DNA of 64,000 nucleotides from Hydra vulgaris (Eukaryota; Cnidaria; Hydrozoa; Anthoathecata; Hydridae). Position numbers and translations under genes: made by a program. Below are positions 41,344 to 53,340 of this stretch, piece by piece. Below the pieces are notes generated by a model that was given only the letters and a program-made list of their open reading frames with translations, was not told the DNA's origin and did not search any database. The DNA is taken from the NCBI RefSeq assembly GCF_038396675.1, contig NC_088933.1, positions 20,439,001 through 20,503,000 of the forward strand, in the 5' to 3' direction. Within the stretch, counting starts at the first letter, position 1. Each line of letters starts with the position of its first letter.

Positions 41344-43370
41344 TAACATTTTCGAGGTAGTATATTTTCAACTTTGATAGACTGACTACAGAAAGAGATG
41401 CAAATTTATGTAAGTTTATATCAGATATATCTGGTGCTTTAAGACCCTCATTAGTTTGACAGACTGGAATTGGTTGGGGGATAAATCTGTTAGCAATAGT
41501 TTCAAAATACGAGCTTCTATTCGCTTGGCAACAAGTTAAATCACAGCATTTGATAATTTGTAGAAAATAGTGACTTGTTCTTACATGGTTTTGGAACCAG
41601 ACTTGATCTTTGATTGTTAAACTTTCAACTTCAAGCTCAGACTTTTCAGGCACAATATACTCTGCCACTGTTGGAAAAGTATCTATACTTACTTGCTTTC
41701 ATACTTCTGACAGTGTTTGCCCAGCATATTTGAAGTTTAATTTTTCCAATTCTTCGTCAACTGTTCTACCTTGTGTGTCAAGGTGGCTTCCAAAATTATC
41801 ATGCGACAAAATTAGTCCGGACAGTTCTCGACTAAGAGGAGCCATTCGTCTTTCTACTCAATTAAATGCACTTCTACCAGGCTACAAACATTGCATCAAT
41901 GTTTTGCTTTACACAAAGATGGACAGCAACATCAATAACTTTTTGATACCTTGGATTTTCATCAGGTCCACCATCCACCGACATAATAAGAATCGGTTTG
42001 ATCAACTTGCTACTTGGATCTTTTGTAACAATGTCAAACTCCTCCAATTCAAGAAGCCTTTCATAATCTAGTTCATGACTATAAGCTGATGATGAGTATT
42101 GCTTGCCTGATCTGATGGCTATATAAGTTGGGCCTGAATATGATACATCTTCCGGTTTACCTAAACAGTCTTTTTGGATTTCAATGCCAGTATAAACAGA
42201 TAGTACGAGTTTGTGTTTAGATGCTACAACCCAGTTGTGATTAGGCAATGTAGCACGGTATTTGACGTGCATTAAAATTGGAGCTTGCTTTTTAGCTGCT
42301 GTCAATCCTATGAGGACTCTGGCTTTATCATCTTGACTGATGAAGCATACTTCTTTAGGTACAAACAAAGAAGCCACTTCCTCTAGGTGATTTAAAGTAG
42401 CTGTAAAAAATCGACCATCAATGTGTTTTGAGTGTATTTCATTTTGTGCTGGAATTAATTTCGCTGGTACAGTTGTTATATGGCGTTTGCCTTCCGATGA
42501 TAAACTTCGTTTTGGCAGGAGCTGAGTATAAACAGCACTTCTACATATTTGAAAACCGTTTATATTTAATTTTTCTGTCAATTAATCAAGACTTCTAACA
42601 CTACAATACACATCACTTTGTCTTTTTCCATGAGCAGCAGACCCATACAATGCAAGGTCAACGATGGTTTTTAAAAGTAGCGACTGAACTTCTTCAATTG
42701 TTGTTCGCCCAGCTGTCTGTCGGATCTTTAATTTACTGCTGATGTCTGGATTTTTAGCACAAATTTCCGCTAAAGTTTCTTTTTTCTTTTTTCAAAATAT
42801 CATATGCTTTTTTTGCTCATATTTTTTTCTTTTGTATTTTTTTTCAAGTTCATCAACTTTAGATTTCTTTTCTTTTAGTTCCTTTTCCTGATCTGAACTT
42901 ATAACACCACATTCTTTTCGTTTATACAAGCCAATCAAATCGCTCTTGAAGATGCTTATCTGACTCTGTAATTCATCTTGTGCTTTTGCTTTGTATTTTA
43001 CAGATTTTTCATTACAAGTGGTACTAGATGGACCAGCTTCAAAATCAATTTCTATGTGGTATTGTTGAATGCTTTGTGTTTGCTGTTTCACAACTTGTAA
43101 AATTTTTACATTTGTTGCTACTTTTTTAGGAAGGACACTTCCAGTCTTCATTGAATGGCCTGCCCAAAAGGTCAACAATGTTGCCTTATTTTTCTGTGCT
43201 AAAGCGGAATAACTATTCAACAACAAATCTATTTTTTTTGGTAAATCGTCCTCTTTTTTCAATTTATTTCAAATTTCAGTAACCTCTCTTTGACAGTCTT
43301 GCTTAAGCTTGTTGGGAAATGCCTTTATATATGCTTCATACAACGACTTGTGAAAGTTTGGTTTGTCCAT
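41344..43370 (-). pseudogene. Zator-like DDE transposase, copy 2, without introns, broken
   Basis: Starts MDKPNFHKSLYEAYIKAFPN at 43370; an in-frame TGA at 43269-43271 replaces a tryptophan-like position (EI-stop-NKLKKE). Then LLTFWAGHSMKTG, a lysine-rich coiled coil, and a frame change near 42790. The catalytic region reads CFISQDDKARVLIGLTAAKK, then YRATLPNHNWVVASKHKLVL and SVDGGPDENPRYQKVIDVAV. The DNA continues across the two places where copy 1 has introns (DVYCSVRSLD and LDTQGRTVDEEL) without any insertion. The C-terminus is cut at 41344. Five or more breaks overall. Confidence 0.82.
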
Positions 43371-43753
43371 TGTAAATCTAAAAAAAATATAATAATTCAA
43401 AAATTGACTTAGATTTGATTTAACTTATATCTAAATCAATTGGTAATAAAATTGTTATTTAACACAAAAAAACATATAGACCTAGGCCTGTTTAACAATT
43501 ATTTAATGGTTCTGAACATTCTAAACATGTAATGTATTAATAAGATATTTAATAAGTCCTAGATAAGACTGTCGAAAATCGTAAAAATGCTTGCCCATGT
43601 ACCCGTCAAACGAATGGGCAGTTACCGGCGAAAAATAAACTTTATATAAAAGTTGTACCTGGAAAAAAATCCATATAAATTAAATGGGTAGTTTTTTTTT
43701 TTTTTTTTTTCAGATACAACTTTTATATAAAATTTATTTTTTCCCAAATCTTC

Positions 43754-43936
43754 ACTAACATTAACTGTCGACATGTTAGTTTTTCTCAACCGTAATCGAC
43801 TTAGATTTTAATGATGTTATTGGTTTAAAGTTCTTCTTCTTTACTCATATTAAAACTTTATTTTGTTTAAAGTTTTCTTATTCACAAGTCCCAAATACGG
43901 TTGAGAAAAACTAACATGTCTACTGGTAATGTTAAT
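43754..43936. repeat. Inverted repeat with 41-bp arms inside Zator copy 2
   Basis: Arms 43754-43794 and 43896-43936 share ACATGTTAGTTTTTCTCAAC. A shorter nearby inverted pair (ATAAACTTTATATAAAAGTT-like at about 43635 and 43715) flanks a T run. Probably one or two MITEs. Confidence 0.75.
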
Positions 43937-44089
43937 AAAAAAGTGTTTGTTTTTTTGAAAAATAAAATACCTTTTTAAGAAGAATTTTAAACCTTTGATA
44001 TATAATTTGCATAAACTGAAACTTGGATTTTTTTGAATGACCTTTCAGATAATTATGTTTTCCACCTTCCAAGTTTTAAGAGAAATTGT

Positions 44090-44270
44090 TGAAGAGACTA
44101 GCTAATAAAGGAGTCGGAGGAGTTCTGATTTATGTACAGGAAAACATTGAAGTTAACGTAAAGAATAATAAGTGGGTTTCAAAACTTTCAGAACGTTATG
44201 TTCGATGTTTTCAGAAATTCTTATTATGATAAAGAAATCGTAACTATTGGATTTTTTTACAAGATCTTCA
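44090..44270 (+). mobile_element. LINE endonuclease fragment
   Basis: Reads NKGVGGVLIYVQENIEVNVK, matching the GGGV-x-I-x-V-x-ENI block of the LINE endonuclease seen at 36590. Frame lost soon after. Confidence 0.7.
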
Positions 44271-44769
44271 AAATCTTCTTTCACATTATGAGAAGAAACT
44301 ACGCTACAAACGCATCCTAATTTTTTGTTTTGGGAGTAATAGAATTAAAAAAATAAAAATTATTGACGTCAACTTTACTTGACCTCCTACCCCTCCCCTT
44401 GTCAACAAATGTCATAAAATTTCAGACACCTCCCCCTTATTTTGTTGACGTAATTAGTGGACAGCCCCAATAACTGAACCAATTAAAAACACAATTCTTA
44501 GACGGTGCTTAAAACTTCTAAATTTTCACACAAACCATCAACTGTATAATTTTAATAAAATAAGGCTGATTAATAAAAAATATATATAACTGACAGTTAT
44601 TGCTAGGCATCAGGTTTTAGGCAACATCAATCAGTTGTATTTTTTCTGTAAAAAATGTTGCTTAAATTATAATTGACATCATGCAAAATCTATATTTAAA
44701 AATATTATGTTAACATATAAAAACATCACAACAGCAATATTAAAAAACTATGCTAGCAGTTTGTACTTT

Positions 44770-44850
44770 ACTAAGATAAGCATATGTTTTTAAAATAATA
44801 CTAAGATAAGCATATGTTTTTAAAATAATACTAAGATAAGCATATGTTTT
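44770..44850. repeat. 30-bp tandem repeat, 2.7 units
   Basis: ACTAAGATAAGCATATGTTT-beginning unit repeated; a diverged unit recurs near 44990. Confidence 0.9.
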
Positions 44851-45071
44851 TTATATTGATATCTTTTTTATATTGATATATATATTTTTTTATTAATATA
44901 TAGAAAATATATCTATATAAAAATATATATGTTTACATATACAAACATAACAGCAGGATTATCACAAAACTTTGTAGTTTGTAATTCACTAAGCCAAGCA
45001 TATGTTATTATAATGTAACAATAGGCGAAAACAAATTATTGTTTACTTTTTGCAAATTCATAAAACTGCAG

Positions 45072-45115
45072 ATAAAGCAACAAATTATCTTCACTGAAGA
45101 TAACTGTTGCTTTAT
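45072..45115. repeat. Hairpin with 20-21-bp arms and 3-nt loop
   Basis: ATAAAGCAACAAATTATCTTC, ACT, then its complement with one bulge. Isolated and strong. Confidence 0.8.
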
Positions 45116-46756
45116 TTCATAATAGCATAAAGTAAATAAAACATAAACGGTTATAGCTTTCTAAATAGGTACAAGTTTATCCATGTTGGAGCTTTAGATG
45201 TTTGTTTCTGAACAGAAATTTTGCCTAAGTTGAATGCAGTTTTCCTTTATACAGAAAGCATAAAGAATTTACTTTAAAGCGATTTCTTGCAAATTTTATT
45301 TAATAAAACTACATCGTTTTGCTCTAAAGCCATTCGTACATAATAACAAATGTCAGATATCATAAATAGAACTTTAAGAACTTTACATATGCTAACTGCA
45401 AAACCCTTATGCAATTTATCGGCTTATTTATCAAGTTGAACAATTAATTTCCAGACTTTTTATCTAGACCCAGATCATATTAGGCGGATTGACCACTTAG
45501 TTCCATACTACTTTAGGCATAGTTTAATATAATAGTTTAAAAAAATACACACCTCGTACCAAGATTAGACCAGGCAAAACTTATTCTTTTTTTTTTCAGG
45601 GGGCTTCTTATATTAGGAAAAAATGCAGAATAGTGCCTTATTATTATTAAAAATGCCTTATTATGCATCTTAATATGAGAAAAAAAATCATTATATAGTT
45701 TACGATTAACTGTTGTTAATTATACATACTCTTTGGACAACTTTTTCTCCGAAAAACCAACAACTATTTAAATTTTTTTCTTTAGTCGTCAAAACCAGAT
45801 TCTTGATTTATCTTTAAATAACTTAAAAAAAATTGATTTTATCTGTTTAACAACAACAAAAGTAAAAAGCTATTTTTTTCCGAATGCTTGATTTTGAAAG
45901 CTTAGAAAAAAGTTTACCGGAAAATCCCGTCAAAATTCCCGCCGTGTTGTTATAATTGAAATAAAAACAAGTAAAAACAATTAATTCGTGCATGCATAAA
46001 CCCTGTTGCAGCATGTGGAGTATAATTATTCATTTTCTTTCTGAACTTTTCAAAGTTCCTTAAATATTAGTTTTTTTTTAACTGAAAAAAAAAAAAAAAA
46101 GCAAATTACGACTTTTAAGTTAACTTGTTAACTTGCCAGCAGAGTTTTTTCTCCTATTATGAATTGACTTTAAAAATAGTTTCACGTGACAGAATTTGTA
46201 ATCATTTTTTACAAAGAAAATTTTAATAAAATATTTATTCAATAATTTATTTTCTAAGCATGCGAATAACTATTTTTTGAATAAAATACCTTTTAACTCT
46301 TTTTTTCTTCTTCTATTTAGCCGTACAAATATTTACAAGTTCCATGTTTTATAATATATATAAAATGGCAAGGACGAGAAGAAGGTAGGTTTGCCTTGTC
46401 ACCAAGTCCCTTGTTTTTTCTAGACATTTATATAATTACGTTTTAGCTAAAATTAAAAATTAATAATGAGAGAAAAAAGCAAAATGTTTCAAAGAAGTTT
46501 ATTTAAATGCAAAATAGTTTAATAGAGTCTTTCAAAGTTGTTTTTAATAAAAATTAAACAAGTAATTTAATTTCAATAACATGAAGATCAATACGTTCAT
46601 GCAATGCTATATATATTCAAATTTCAAAGTCATTAAAAGAAAATTTTAAAAATTCATTCAAGAAAACAAAAACCAACAGCAACAAAAACAAAAAAAAAGA
46701 AAACATGAAAAAATGAAAACATAAAAGTTAATTTATAATCAGCAGGTACTATATAT
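45116..46756. other. Gene-free AT-rich spacer
   Basis: No gene recognised. TATATATAAAATG occurs at 46355-46367 and opens a seven-codon frame MARTRRR; GAAG|GTAGGT could also be a splice donor. Nothing downstream supports an exon, so it is not called. Confidence 0.4.
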
Positions 46757-46774
46757 ATGTATATATATATATAA

Positions 46775-46861
<87 letters not shown>
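46757..46861. repeat. (TA)n microsatellite
   Basis: About 50 units with one early interruption; directly joined to a (CATA)n array. Confidence 0.95.
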
Positions 46862-46862
<1 letters not shown>

Positions 46863-46867
<5 letters not shown>

Positions 46868-47147
46868 CACACATATTCATTTATACATACATACATGCAT
46901 ACATACATTCATACATACATACATACATACATACATACATACACACATACATACATACATACATACATACATACATACATACATACATACATACATACAT
47001 ACATACATACATACATACATACATACATACATACATACATACATACATACATACATACATACATACATACATACATACATACATACATACATACATACAT
47101 ACATACATACATACATACATACACATACACACATACATACATACATA
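46863..47147. repeat. (CATA)n tetranucleotide array
   Basis: About 70 units. On the strand of LINE copy B this is (TATG)n, placed just after its 3' end. Confidence 0.95.
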
Positions 47148-47297
47148 GATGCGTGCATAAATGCTGTAAATCTATATAATTACTTTTTTATAATATAATT
47201 GAATATAATGTATATAATTAAAGACTTTAGACCTTTCCAGACAAACAAAGCATGCACTAATAGATAATTTTCAAATATAACATTTTTATAGATAGAT

Positions 47298-49996
47298 TTA
47301 AAAATAATTCTCTGTTTGTTCATTATTTAAAAGTAATAGTTTTAGCTTTTGTTTAAGCTGTTCAAGAGTTGGAAGTGTTTTAATATCATTACTAATTATT
47401 TTATTCCATACATTAGGTCCTCTAATAGTTATTGAGAACTTGGTGGACTCATATATAGTTTTGGGTTGAACAAAGTTGTTACTTGAATATTTAGTCATAA
47501 AATTGTGTTGAATTTTATTAAATAACGGTTTGAAGATATTTGGTATTGTATTATTATTAGTTTTATACATAAAAATTAGCAGATGGTCCAAAATGTGAGA
47601 GGCGGTGTGCATTTGATAATAATTTAATTGCATGTTTTTGTTTGCTAAATAGCTTTTTTGTCTTTGTTTTATTTGTGCTGCACCAAGCAATGTTTCCATA
47701 ATTCAGATAGGAATGAATAAATGAGTAATATATGTATTTCAAACATGATTAATCTAAGTATGGTTTTGCTTTATAGAGTAATCCGATATTTTTAGAAATT
47801 TTATTTTCAATCATGTTTATGTGGTCTTTCCAATTTATGTTTTCATCTTAAATTACACCTAAAAATTTTATTGAACGTTCTCTTTTTACGATGTATACTC
47901 CAATAATAAGTTATAATAATTTTATCTTTTTTTTGGAGGCAATCTAAAAATAATATACTTTGTTTTAGTTAAATTAATTGTAAGTCTATTCATATTAAAC
48001 ATTCTGTTAGTTTTAGAAGTTCAATGTTGAGCGTTTAAAATAATGTTGTTACATCACTTTTAGAATAAAATAAATTTGTGTCATCAGCAAATAAGATAGA
48101 ATCTAGAATATTAGAAGCTTTGCTTAAATCATTAATATAGATTAAAAATAAAAATGGTCCTAATATAGATCCTTGAGGAACGCCCCAAGTAATTGTTATA
48201 CTGTCAGTTTTTTCATTCCCGAATGAAATATATTGTTTTCTATTAGATAAGTAGCTTTCAAACCAAGCTATGTTTATATTTTTGATTCCGTAGTTTTCTA
48301 ATTTTTTAATTAAAATACTATGATCAACAGTGTCGAACTAAGATCTATAAAAACACCTAAAGTGAACTTGTTTTTGTAAAAACCTTGAAAGAAAATCTGA
48401 ATGAGATGAAAAATTGCATGATCAGTAGAGTGCCCTATTTTGAAGCCAAATTGTTTGTTATAAAGAATATTATTTTTTTCCAAAAATGAGTATGATTTGT
48501 TATACATAATGCGTTCTAGTATTTTCGAGAAGCATGGAAGAATAGAAATAGGTCTGTAGTTTGAAATATTAGAATCATCTCCAGATTTAAAAACTGGTTA
48601 ACTCAGCATTTTCCATTATTGATTTGCTAGGAGTCAAGTATTTCTCTTTGTTAAACTCACTGTGTTTTAATTTTGATGCTAAATTTAAACCTGCATTGAC
48701 AAACACCTCATTAAATGTTTTAGCAATTATAGATTATTTTGTAATATCTTGATGATGATAATTTAGTTTTTTTGGAAGACCATTTAGCTTAAGTGTTTTT
48801 TTTCCAATTACTTCTTTGATAACTTGACACGTTTGTTGAGTATCGCCTTTTAAATTTTATTATTTTATTTGAATTGTATAACTTCTTTGAAAGCTTTATA
48901 ATTGATTCAAAGTGATCTTTATATTTTTTATACCTTAATTCATTTTCATAAGTTTTTTTTTTCAGAAACACTTCATACAATCGTTTTTTTTTTTTTTTTG
49001 ATGATTTTATTATTCCTGGTGTAAGCCAAGGATTTATAAATGTTTTAGTTTTAATAATTTTTGTTACCACCGGGAAAGCTTTATCATAGTGTTTTTTGAA
49101 TATCCAAAGAAAACTGTTACAAGCAGTATCTGTGGTTTGAATTTGTAGAATTTCGTCCCAGTTTTCAGAAAATAGAGAACTATTAAAAAGTTCCATAGAA
49201 ATGTCATTATATATTCGAATTTTTTTTTGAGGGGTGTGTTTGACAACTTTATGTGCGATTATAAATATTGGGAAGTGATCCGATCAGTTATTATTATTCT
49301 AGTTTTTTGTTTTATATTTGTGTCGTAATCAAGCGCATTATAATTAAAATCCAACACAAAAAAGACATGTTTGTCACATAAAATTTTGTTTTTAATTAAA
49401 TTTTTAAAGTGTTTTTCAAAAAATTTGATATTGCTAGATGGCGGTCTGTACACAACTTGTACAATGATGTTTTTAGTGATTTTATTTATAACTTCGAACT
49501 TTAATGATTCGCAACCATTACTAGTTACACTAAATTTGGTTAGCGGTTTAAAATTTAAAGAGTTGTGGATAAAAATAGATACTCCTCCACTTTTTCTCTC
49601 AGAATTTTTGACTTGATGAATTTATATATGAATATATGAACTTTATAGTTTTGTAGTTGAAAATTTGAATCTTTTTCAACTTGTTTATCTCGACACCAGG
49701 TTTCTGTGAGACGAATAATTTTAAAATTAGTTTCAACACTATATAAAAAATCTTTAAATTTATCAAAATTTTTTTTGAAAGCTCCTAATATTTAGGTGTA
49801 AAATAGAGAACTCATTATTATCTATATCAGCAGAAAGATTAGAAATATCGGAATTATAATAAGAAGGGCATATGTTGCTAATTATTTCATCAGTGTTAAA
49901 AAAATTAACATCTGGATCTAAATGATTCTCTAAAAGTATATTTTTATTTGTCTGGAAAGCCCTAAAGCTTAATTCACGTAAATTCATACCTTCCAT
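47298..49996 (-). pseudogene. LINE ORF2 (endonuclease and reverse transcriptase), broken
   Basis: Begins MEGMNLRELSFRAFQTNKNI, then LDPDVNFFN and FSILHLNIRSFQKKF. Endonuclease blocks MYRPPSSNIKFF and a DFN motif (VLDFNYNALDYD, lacking the usual glycine before it) follow, with HFPIF in a shifted frame. The linker carries NPWLTPGIIKSSKKKK. Reverse transcriptase blocks include NILYNKQFGFKIGHSTDHAI and GVFIDLS, then in another frame the GVPQGSILGP and FADDTNLF blocks near 48060-48190. The C-terminal segment (GAAQIKQRQKSYLA...GPNVWNKIISNDIKTLPTL) is intact from 47699 to the stop at 47298. Confidence 0.87.
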
Positions 49997-50109
49997 AATA
50001 ACAAGAAAGACTCCATAATAACAAGAAAGGTTATAACCTTTAATATTTATATATTACTAACAAAATATTTATATTACTAACAAAATATTTAAAGTATAAA
50101 ATAATTAAA

Positions 50110-50905
50110 GTTTAGGTAATTTCCTGAATTCTTTTACTATTAATTTATCGTAAATTACAACCGAAAAAATACCATTTTCCCTATGTATCTTCATTTGCTC
50201 GAGTAGTTTTTTCCTGGTAGATGCAGTTTCCAATGAATAACACTAATTAATATACCCGATCCTTTTAATTTACTCGCATTTTTTTAAACTTTTACTTTAT
50301 CTTTGTAATTTAACAGTTTCATTATTATTGGTCTTGGTCTACCTGCTTCAATTTTTCCTGATCCGTGTGCTCGTTTAATTACAATTCCTTTTAAATTAAG
50401 TTTTTATTCAAAAATATTTAATACCTTCAGTTCGATGTCATCTCAATTTTCCTTTTCATTTTCCGATAAACCCTCTATTCGAAGATTATTTCTTCTTTGT
50501 CTACCCTCAAACTGCCTTCCGTATCTCTGCTCTCTGATTTTGATATGATTTTTTTTCTAATTCAAGATTTTTTTTTTCTTGCATGCCTTGTGTAAAGTTC
50601 AGACTTTCTTCTATATCTTTTTGCTCAATTTCAAATTTAATATGTTTTCTTTTTGGAGTTTTGCCCACAAATCTTTTACAGTACTTATTTCTTTTAACAG
50701 ACCATCAATTTTATCGTTTGTTAATTTCAGATTTCCGCTTATTAGTTTTAGAATATCATTTTGTTGCTTAATAAACATTTCGTTGAATATATCTCGTACA
50801 AGCTTTATTGAAATAATTTGTTCCTCGTTTGATAATTTATCGATGATGTATTACTTTATTTTATTTGTGTTCTTTTTTCCGTTAATATTTCCTATTTTTA
50901 AAGAT
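50110..50905 (-). pseudogene. LINE ORF1, broken
   Basis: Reads SNEEQIISIKLVRDIFNEMF, a coiled-coil (LKLISGNLKLTNDKIDGLLK), then RRNNLRIEGLSENEKEN and IKRAHGSGKIEAGRPRPIIM with LLNYKDKVKV. Stops and frame changes throughout. Same protein family as 35387-36135. Confidence 0.78.
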
Positions 50906-51000
50906 ATATAAATACTAAAACTTAAAAATACTACGATTTATTTTTTTTAATTATCACGCTCGCAAAAACACATCTGCTCATGAAGAAAGTATGCGGTAAA

Positions 51001-51679
51001 AAAAAAAAAAAAAATTATAATTCATTATTTTAGATTCTTGTAAATCAGCACTAAAATTAATATAAAATTGACTTGAATCATTGTATTGATATAAAGTCGG
51101 GCAAATTTGTCTAATAATTTTGATTTATATTTTTTATTTAATTATTTTTTGAATAATATTTTAGGATTTTTGATGGGAGTTTTAAAGTTTCTAAAAAAAC
51201 ATTAAAGTTAAACAACGGAGCCCCTTAAGCTTGCCAACAGCATTGAGTGTCTTTTGATTTATAACTACAGAACATCTGGTTTTATTAATAATATACTTTA
51301 ATAACACCTAATATATTACCTTTGTTAAAGGTGAATTTTCATGGTAATACAAAACGCATGTATTGGTATGTCTAATAAAGTATACTACTATCCTATAAGT
51401 TTTTAAATGGTGCAAAAAAATGTAAAACTTAATTTTGCAAAACCACATATATGTACTTTCGCATCATAATTTTTTATATTTAATAGTGTCTCCATAGTCT
51501 AGATTCTGCCAAAACTTAATTTAGGTGTCATGAAATAATTCTGTTTTTATTTAATATTGTTCAAAATTCACCAATATTTTTGCTGATAACTTTTAATTTT
51601 ATTTAGTATACAAAGTGTTAACAACACAGGAAAATTATTTCTTTTAATCACTTTTTATAAAGCTTTGTAGCCCAGCCGG
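51001..51679. other. Gene-free spacer
   Basis: Nothing recognised beyond an A run at 51000-51015. Confidence 0.5.
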
Positions 51680-51684
51680 CATCT

Positions 51685-51895
51685 CTACGTTGTTTTAACG
51701 TTGAAATTTGTTTGAAGCATCGTTTAAACGTTGTTCAACCATGACACAACGTTAAACTATGACACAACGTTGTTCAACTATGACACAACGTTAAAACAAC
51801 GTTACGGTTTAAACGTTGCTTATTTAACGGTGTTTCAACATTAAATCAACGTTTACAAAAAAACTCAATTAAAAAAAAACCGTACGTTGAGTTGG
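51685..51895. repeat. AACGTTG-rich cluster
   Basis: About twelve AACGTT/ACGTTG palindromic motifs in 210 bp, partly as a tandem pattern (CATGACACAACGTT, CTATGACACAACGTT). Self-complementary at every scale. Confidence 0.8.
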
Positions 51896-52052
51896 TGCTT
51901 AAAATTAGTTAAAACTTTTTAAAGTAAAATTAGTTTAAGCGAAAAAAGTAATTAAAATAATATTTTAGTATTTAGAAATTTTTAATTTTTAATTTTCAAA
52001 AACGTTTTATTTAGTATTAAAATTTCACTTGTTCTTACGATAAAAGAAACTA

Positions 52053-52202
52053 ATGGCTTATTTAAGGAACTGGCGAAAATGCCACTCTAATGTTCTAGCT
52101 CTGGCAGAATCATCTTTAAGTAGTGAAGAAGAAAAACTCGAGAAAAATATTAACAATTCAAAATTTACACAAAACATCAGTCAAGTGAAGAATTTCTTTT
52201 AG
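52053..52202 (+). CDS. Short ORF of unknown function, perhaps a first exon
   Basis: MAYLRNWRKCHSNVLALAES then an acidic serine-rich stretch (SSLSSEEEKLEKN), 49 codons to a stop. The acidic reading continues in another frame (EEFLLDYLSRSDNDTVFFSE) to about 52262, so a frameshift within a longer gene is likely. I do not recognise the family. It could be a decayed transposon gene or a host exon. Confidence 0.3.
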   Translation: MAYLRNWRKCHSNVLALAESSLSSEEEKLEKNINNSKFTQNISQVKNFF

Positions 52203-52285
52203 ATTATTTGTCTCGAAGTGACAATGACACTGTGTTTTTCTCAGAAGAAATTGAAAAAAATGATTTTCACTTAATCATAAACTGG

Positions 52286-52316
52286 CGAAATGGGCAGTAG
52301 AGTACTGCCCATTTCG
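52286..52316. repeat. 14-bp perfect hairpin
   Basis: CGAAATGGGCAGTA, GAG, then the exact complement. It sits next to a much longer foldback. Confidence 0.85.
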
Positions 52317-52373
52317 CGTGAATTTGTAAACCAGCTGTTGGCTATACTGATAGCAGAAGCCCTCTGCTATCTG

Positions 52374-52627
52374 CAGAAACAGCTTTTGTATACCAGTCTC
52401 AAGACCAAAGTAGTATTATTGACCACCTCAGTTGCTTTCAACAGTAACTGATTTTGGAGTTTGAAGCAAAGTTCTTTTATCTTTCGGCAGATGATGCCCT
52501 TCTTAGAAGGGCATCGTCTGATAAAAGAACTTTGCTTCAGACTCCAAAATCAGTTACTGTCGAAAGCAAGTGTGGTGGTCAATACGATTACTTTGTTCTT
52601 GAAACTGGTATACTAATTCTGTTTCTG
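52374..52627. repeat. 254-bp foldback with diverged arms of about 125 bp
   Basis: The left arm (from CAGAAACAGCTTTTGTATAC) and the right arm (ending at GTTTCTG) are complementary over their whole length with scattered differences; the centre is CCCTTCTTAGAAGGG. Shared blocks include AGTAACTGATTTTGGAGT and GAAGCAAAGTTCTTTTATC. Transcribed, it would make a long hairpin. Confidence 0.9.
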
Positions 52628-53018
52628 CATCAAACAAAGGTACTTCAATTTTTATAAAGGAAACAGTACTTATTGGTATAAATATTGATGGTTTACCATT
52701 ATTTAGGCCTACATCAATGAACCTTTGGCCTATTTTATGTAGAATAGTAAATTTTACCCTTTTTTTTGGGATTATATTATGGAAAATCTAAACCATCTAA
52801 TATTGATGATTTTATTTTTTATTTTTTAAATGAATACAGACAACTTCAGTTAGATGGGATATTTTTTAAACAAAAAAAGTACATTTTAGTTAATTAGGGC
52901 ATTTTGGCAAAGACAAAACACAGTGACCAAGCCTGCTTATATAAGTGAATTTATAAGCCATTATTTTTTTTCATTAGTATTAATATTTTTATCATCAGTA
53001 AATATTTTTTTTCATCAG

Positions 53019-53093
53019 GTTTTATTTCATCAGTAGCTGAATTTGATGAAGTGGACAAGATACTAGATGACGAAAAAACTACAATCATCATGG
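53019..53093 (+). other. Possible internal exon
   Basis: TCATCAG|GT opens a 75-nt segment that stays open in one phase (FISSVAEFDEVDKILDDEKT, then TIIM) and ends at G|GTGAGT, a consensus donor. It could be a further exon of the gene suggested at 52053. No family is recognised. Confidence 0.25.
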
Positions 53094-53228
53094 GTGAGTT
53101 TTAATAAGTATTTTATTAAATAGTTTTTTAATATATCCTTTAGTTTCAGAACTTTTTTTAATTTTATGTCTACAGCTTTATGTCAAGACTTATAAAAACT
53201 TATAGCTGTATATAATATATACAGCTAT

Positions 53229-53340
53229 AAGTTTTTATAAGTTTGAACAATGGCTTTTTTTATAAGTCTTGTTTTAAAAGTCTTGTTTGAACAATGGCAA
53301 ACAGCTATAAGTTTTTATAAGTCTTGTTTGAACAATGGCT
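53229..53340. repeat. Irregular tandem repeat
   Basis: Two to three copies of CTATAAGTTTTTATAAGTCT followed by TGTTTGAACAATGGC. Confidence 0.8.

Larger units (their letters stand above)
41344..44468. mobile_element. Zator-like DNA transposon, copy 2, left end missing
   Basis: The right terminus, read inward on the minus strand, is GGGGCTGTCCACTAATTACG, similar in layout to copy 1. The C-rich subterminal DNA (CCTCCCCC, CCCCTCCCC) is also shared. The left end is lost at the hairpin 41281-41343, with the C-terminal part of the transposase. Nested inside are an inverted repeat (43754-43936) and a LINE fragment (44090-44270). Confidence 0.75.
47160..51000 (-). mobile_element. CR1/L2-type LINE, copy B, nearly full length
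   Basis: Runs on the minus strand from a T-run 5' end near 51000 (ACCGCATACTTTCTTCATGAG, similar to copy A) through ORF1 and ORF2 to a 3' region that ends beside the (TATG)n array. Many stops and frame changes. Confidence 0.85.

Noticed and set aside
46355..46390. TATATATAAAATG with MARTRRR and a GTAGGT donor
   Set aside because: Only seven codons and no downstream exon in the same phase; probably chance in AT-rich DNA.
46654..47179. Open frames rich in IYIY, HTYI and MYVC
   Set aside because: Products of the (TA)n and (CATA)n arrays on both strands.
50579..50911. Phenylalanine-rich plus-strand frames
   Set aside because: Antisense of LINE ORF1 copy B.
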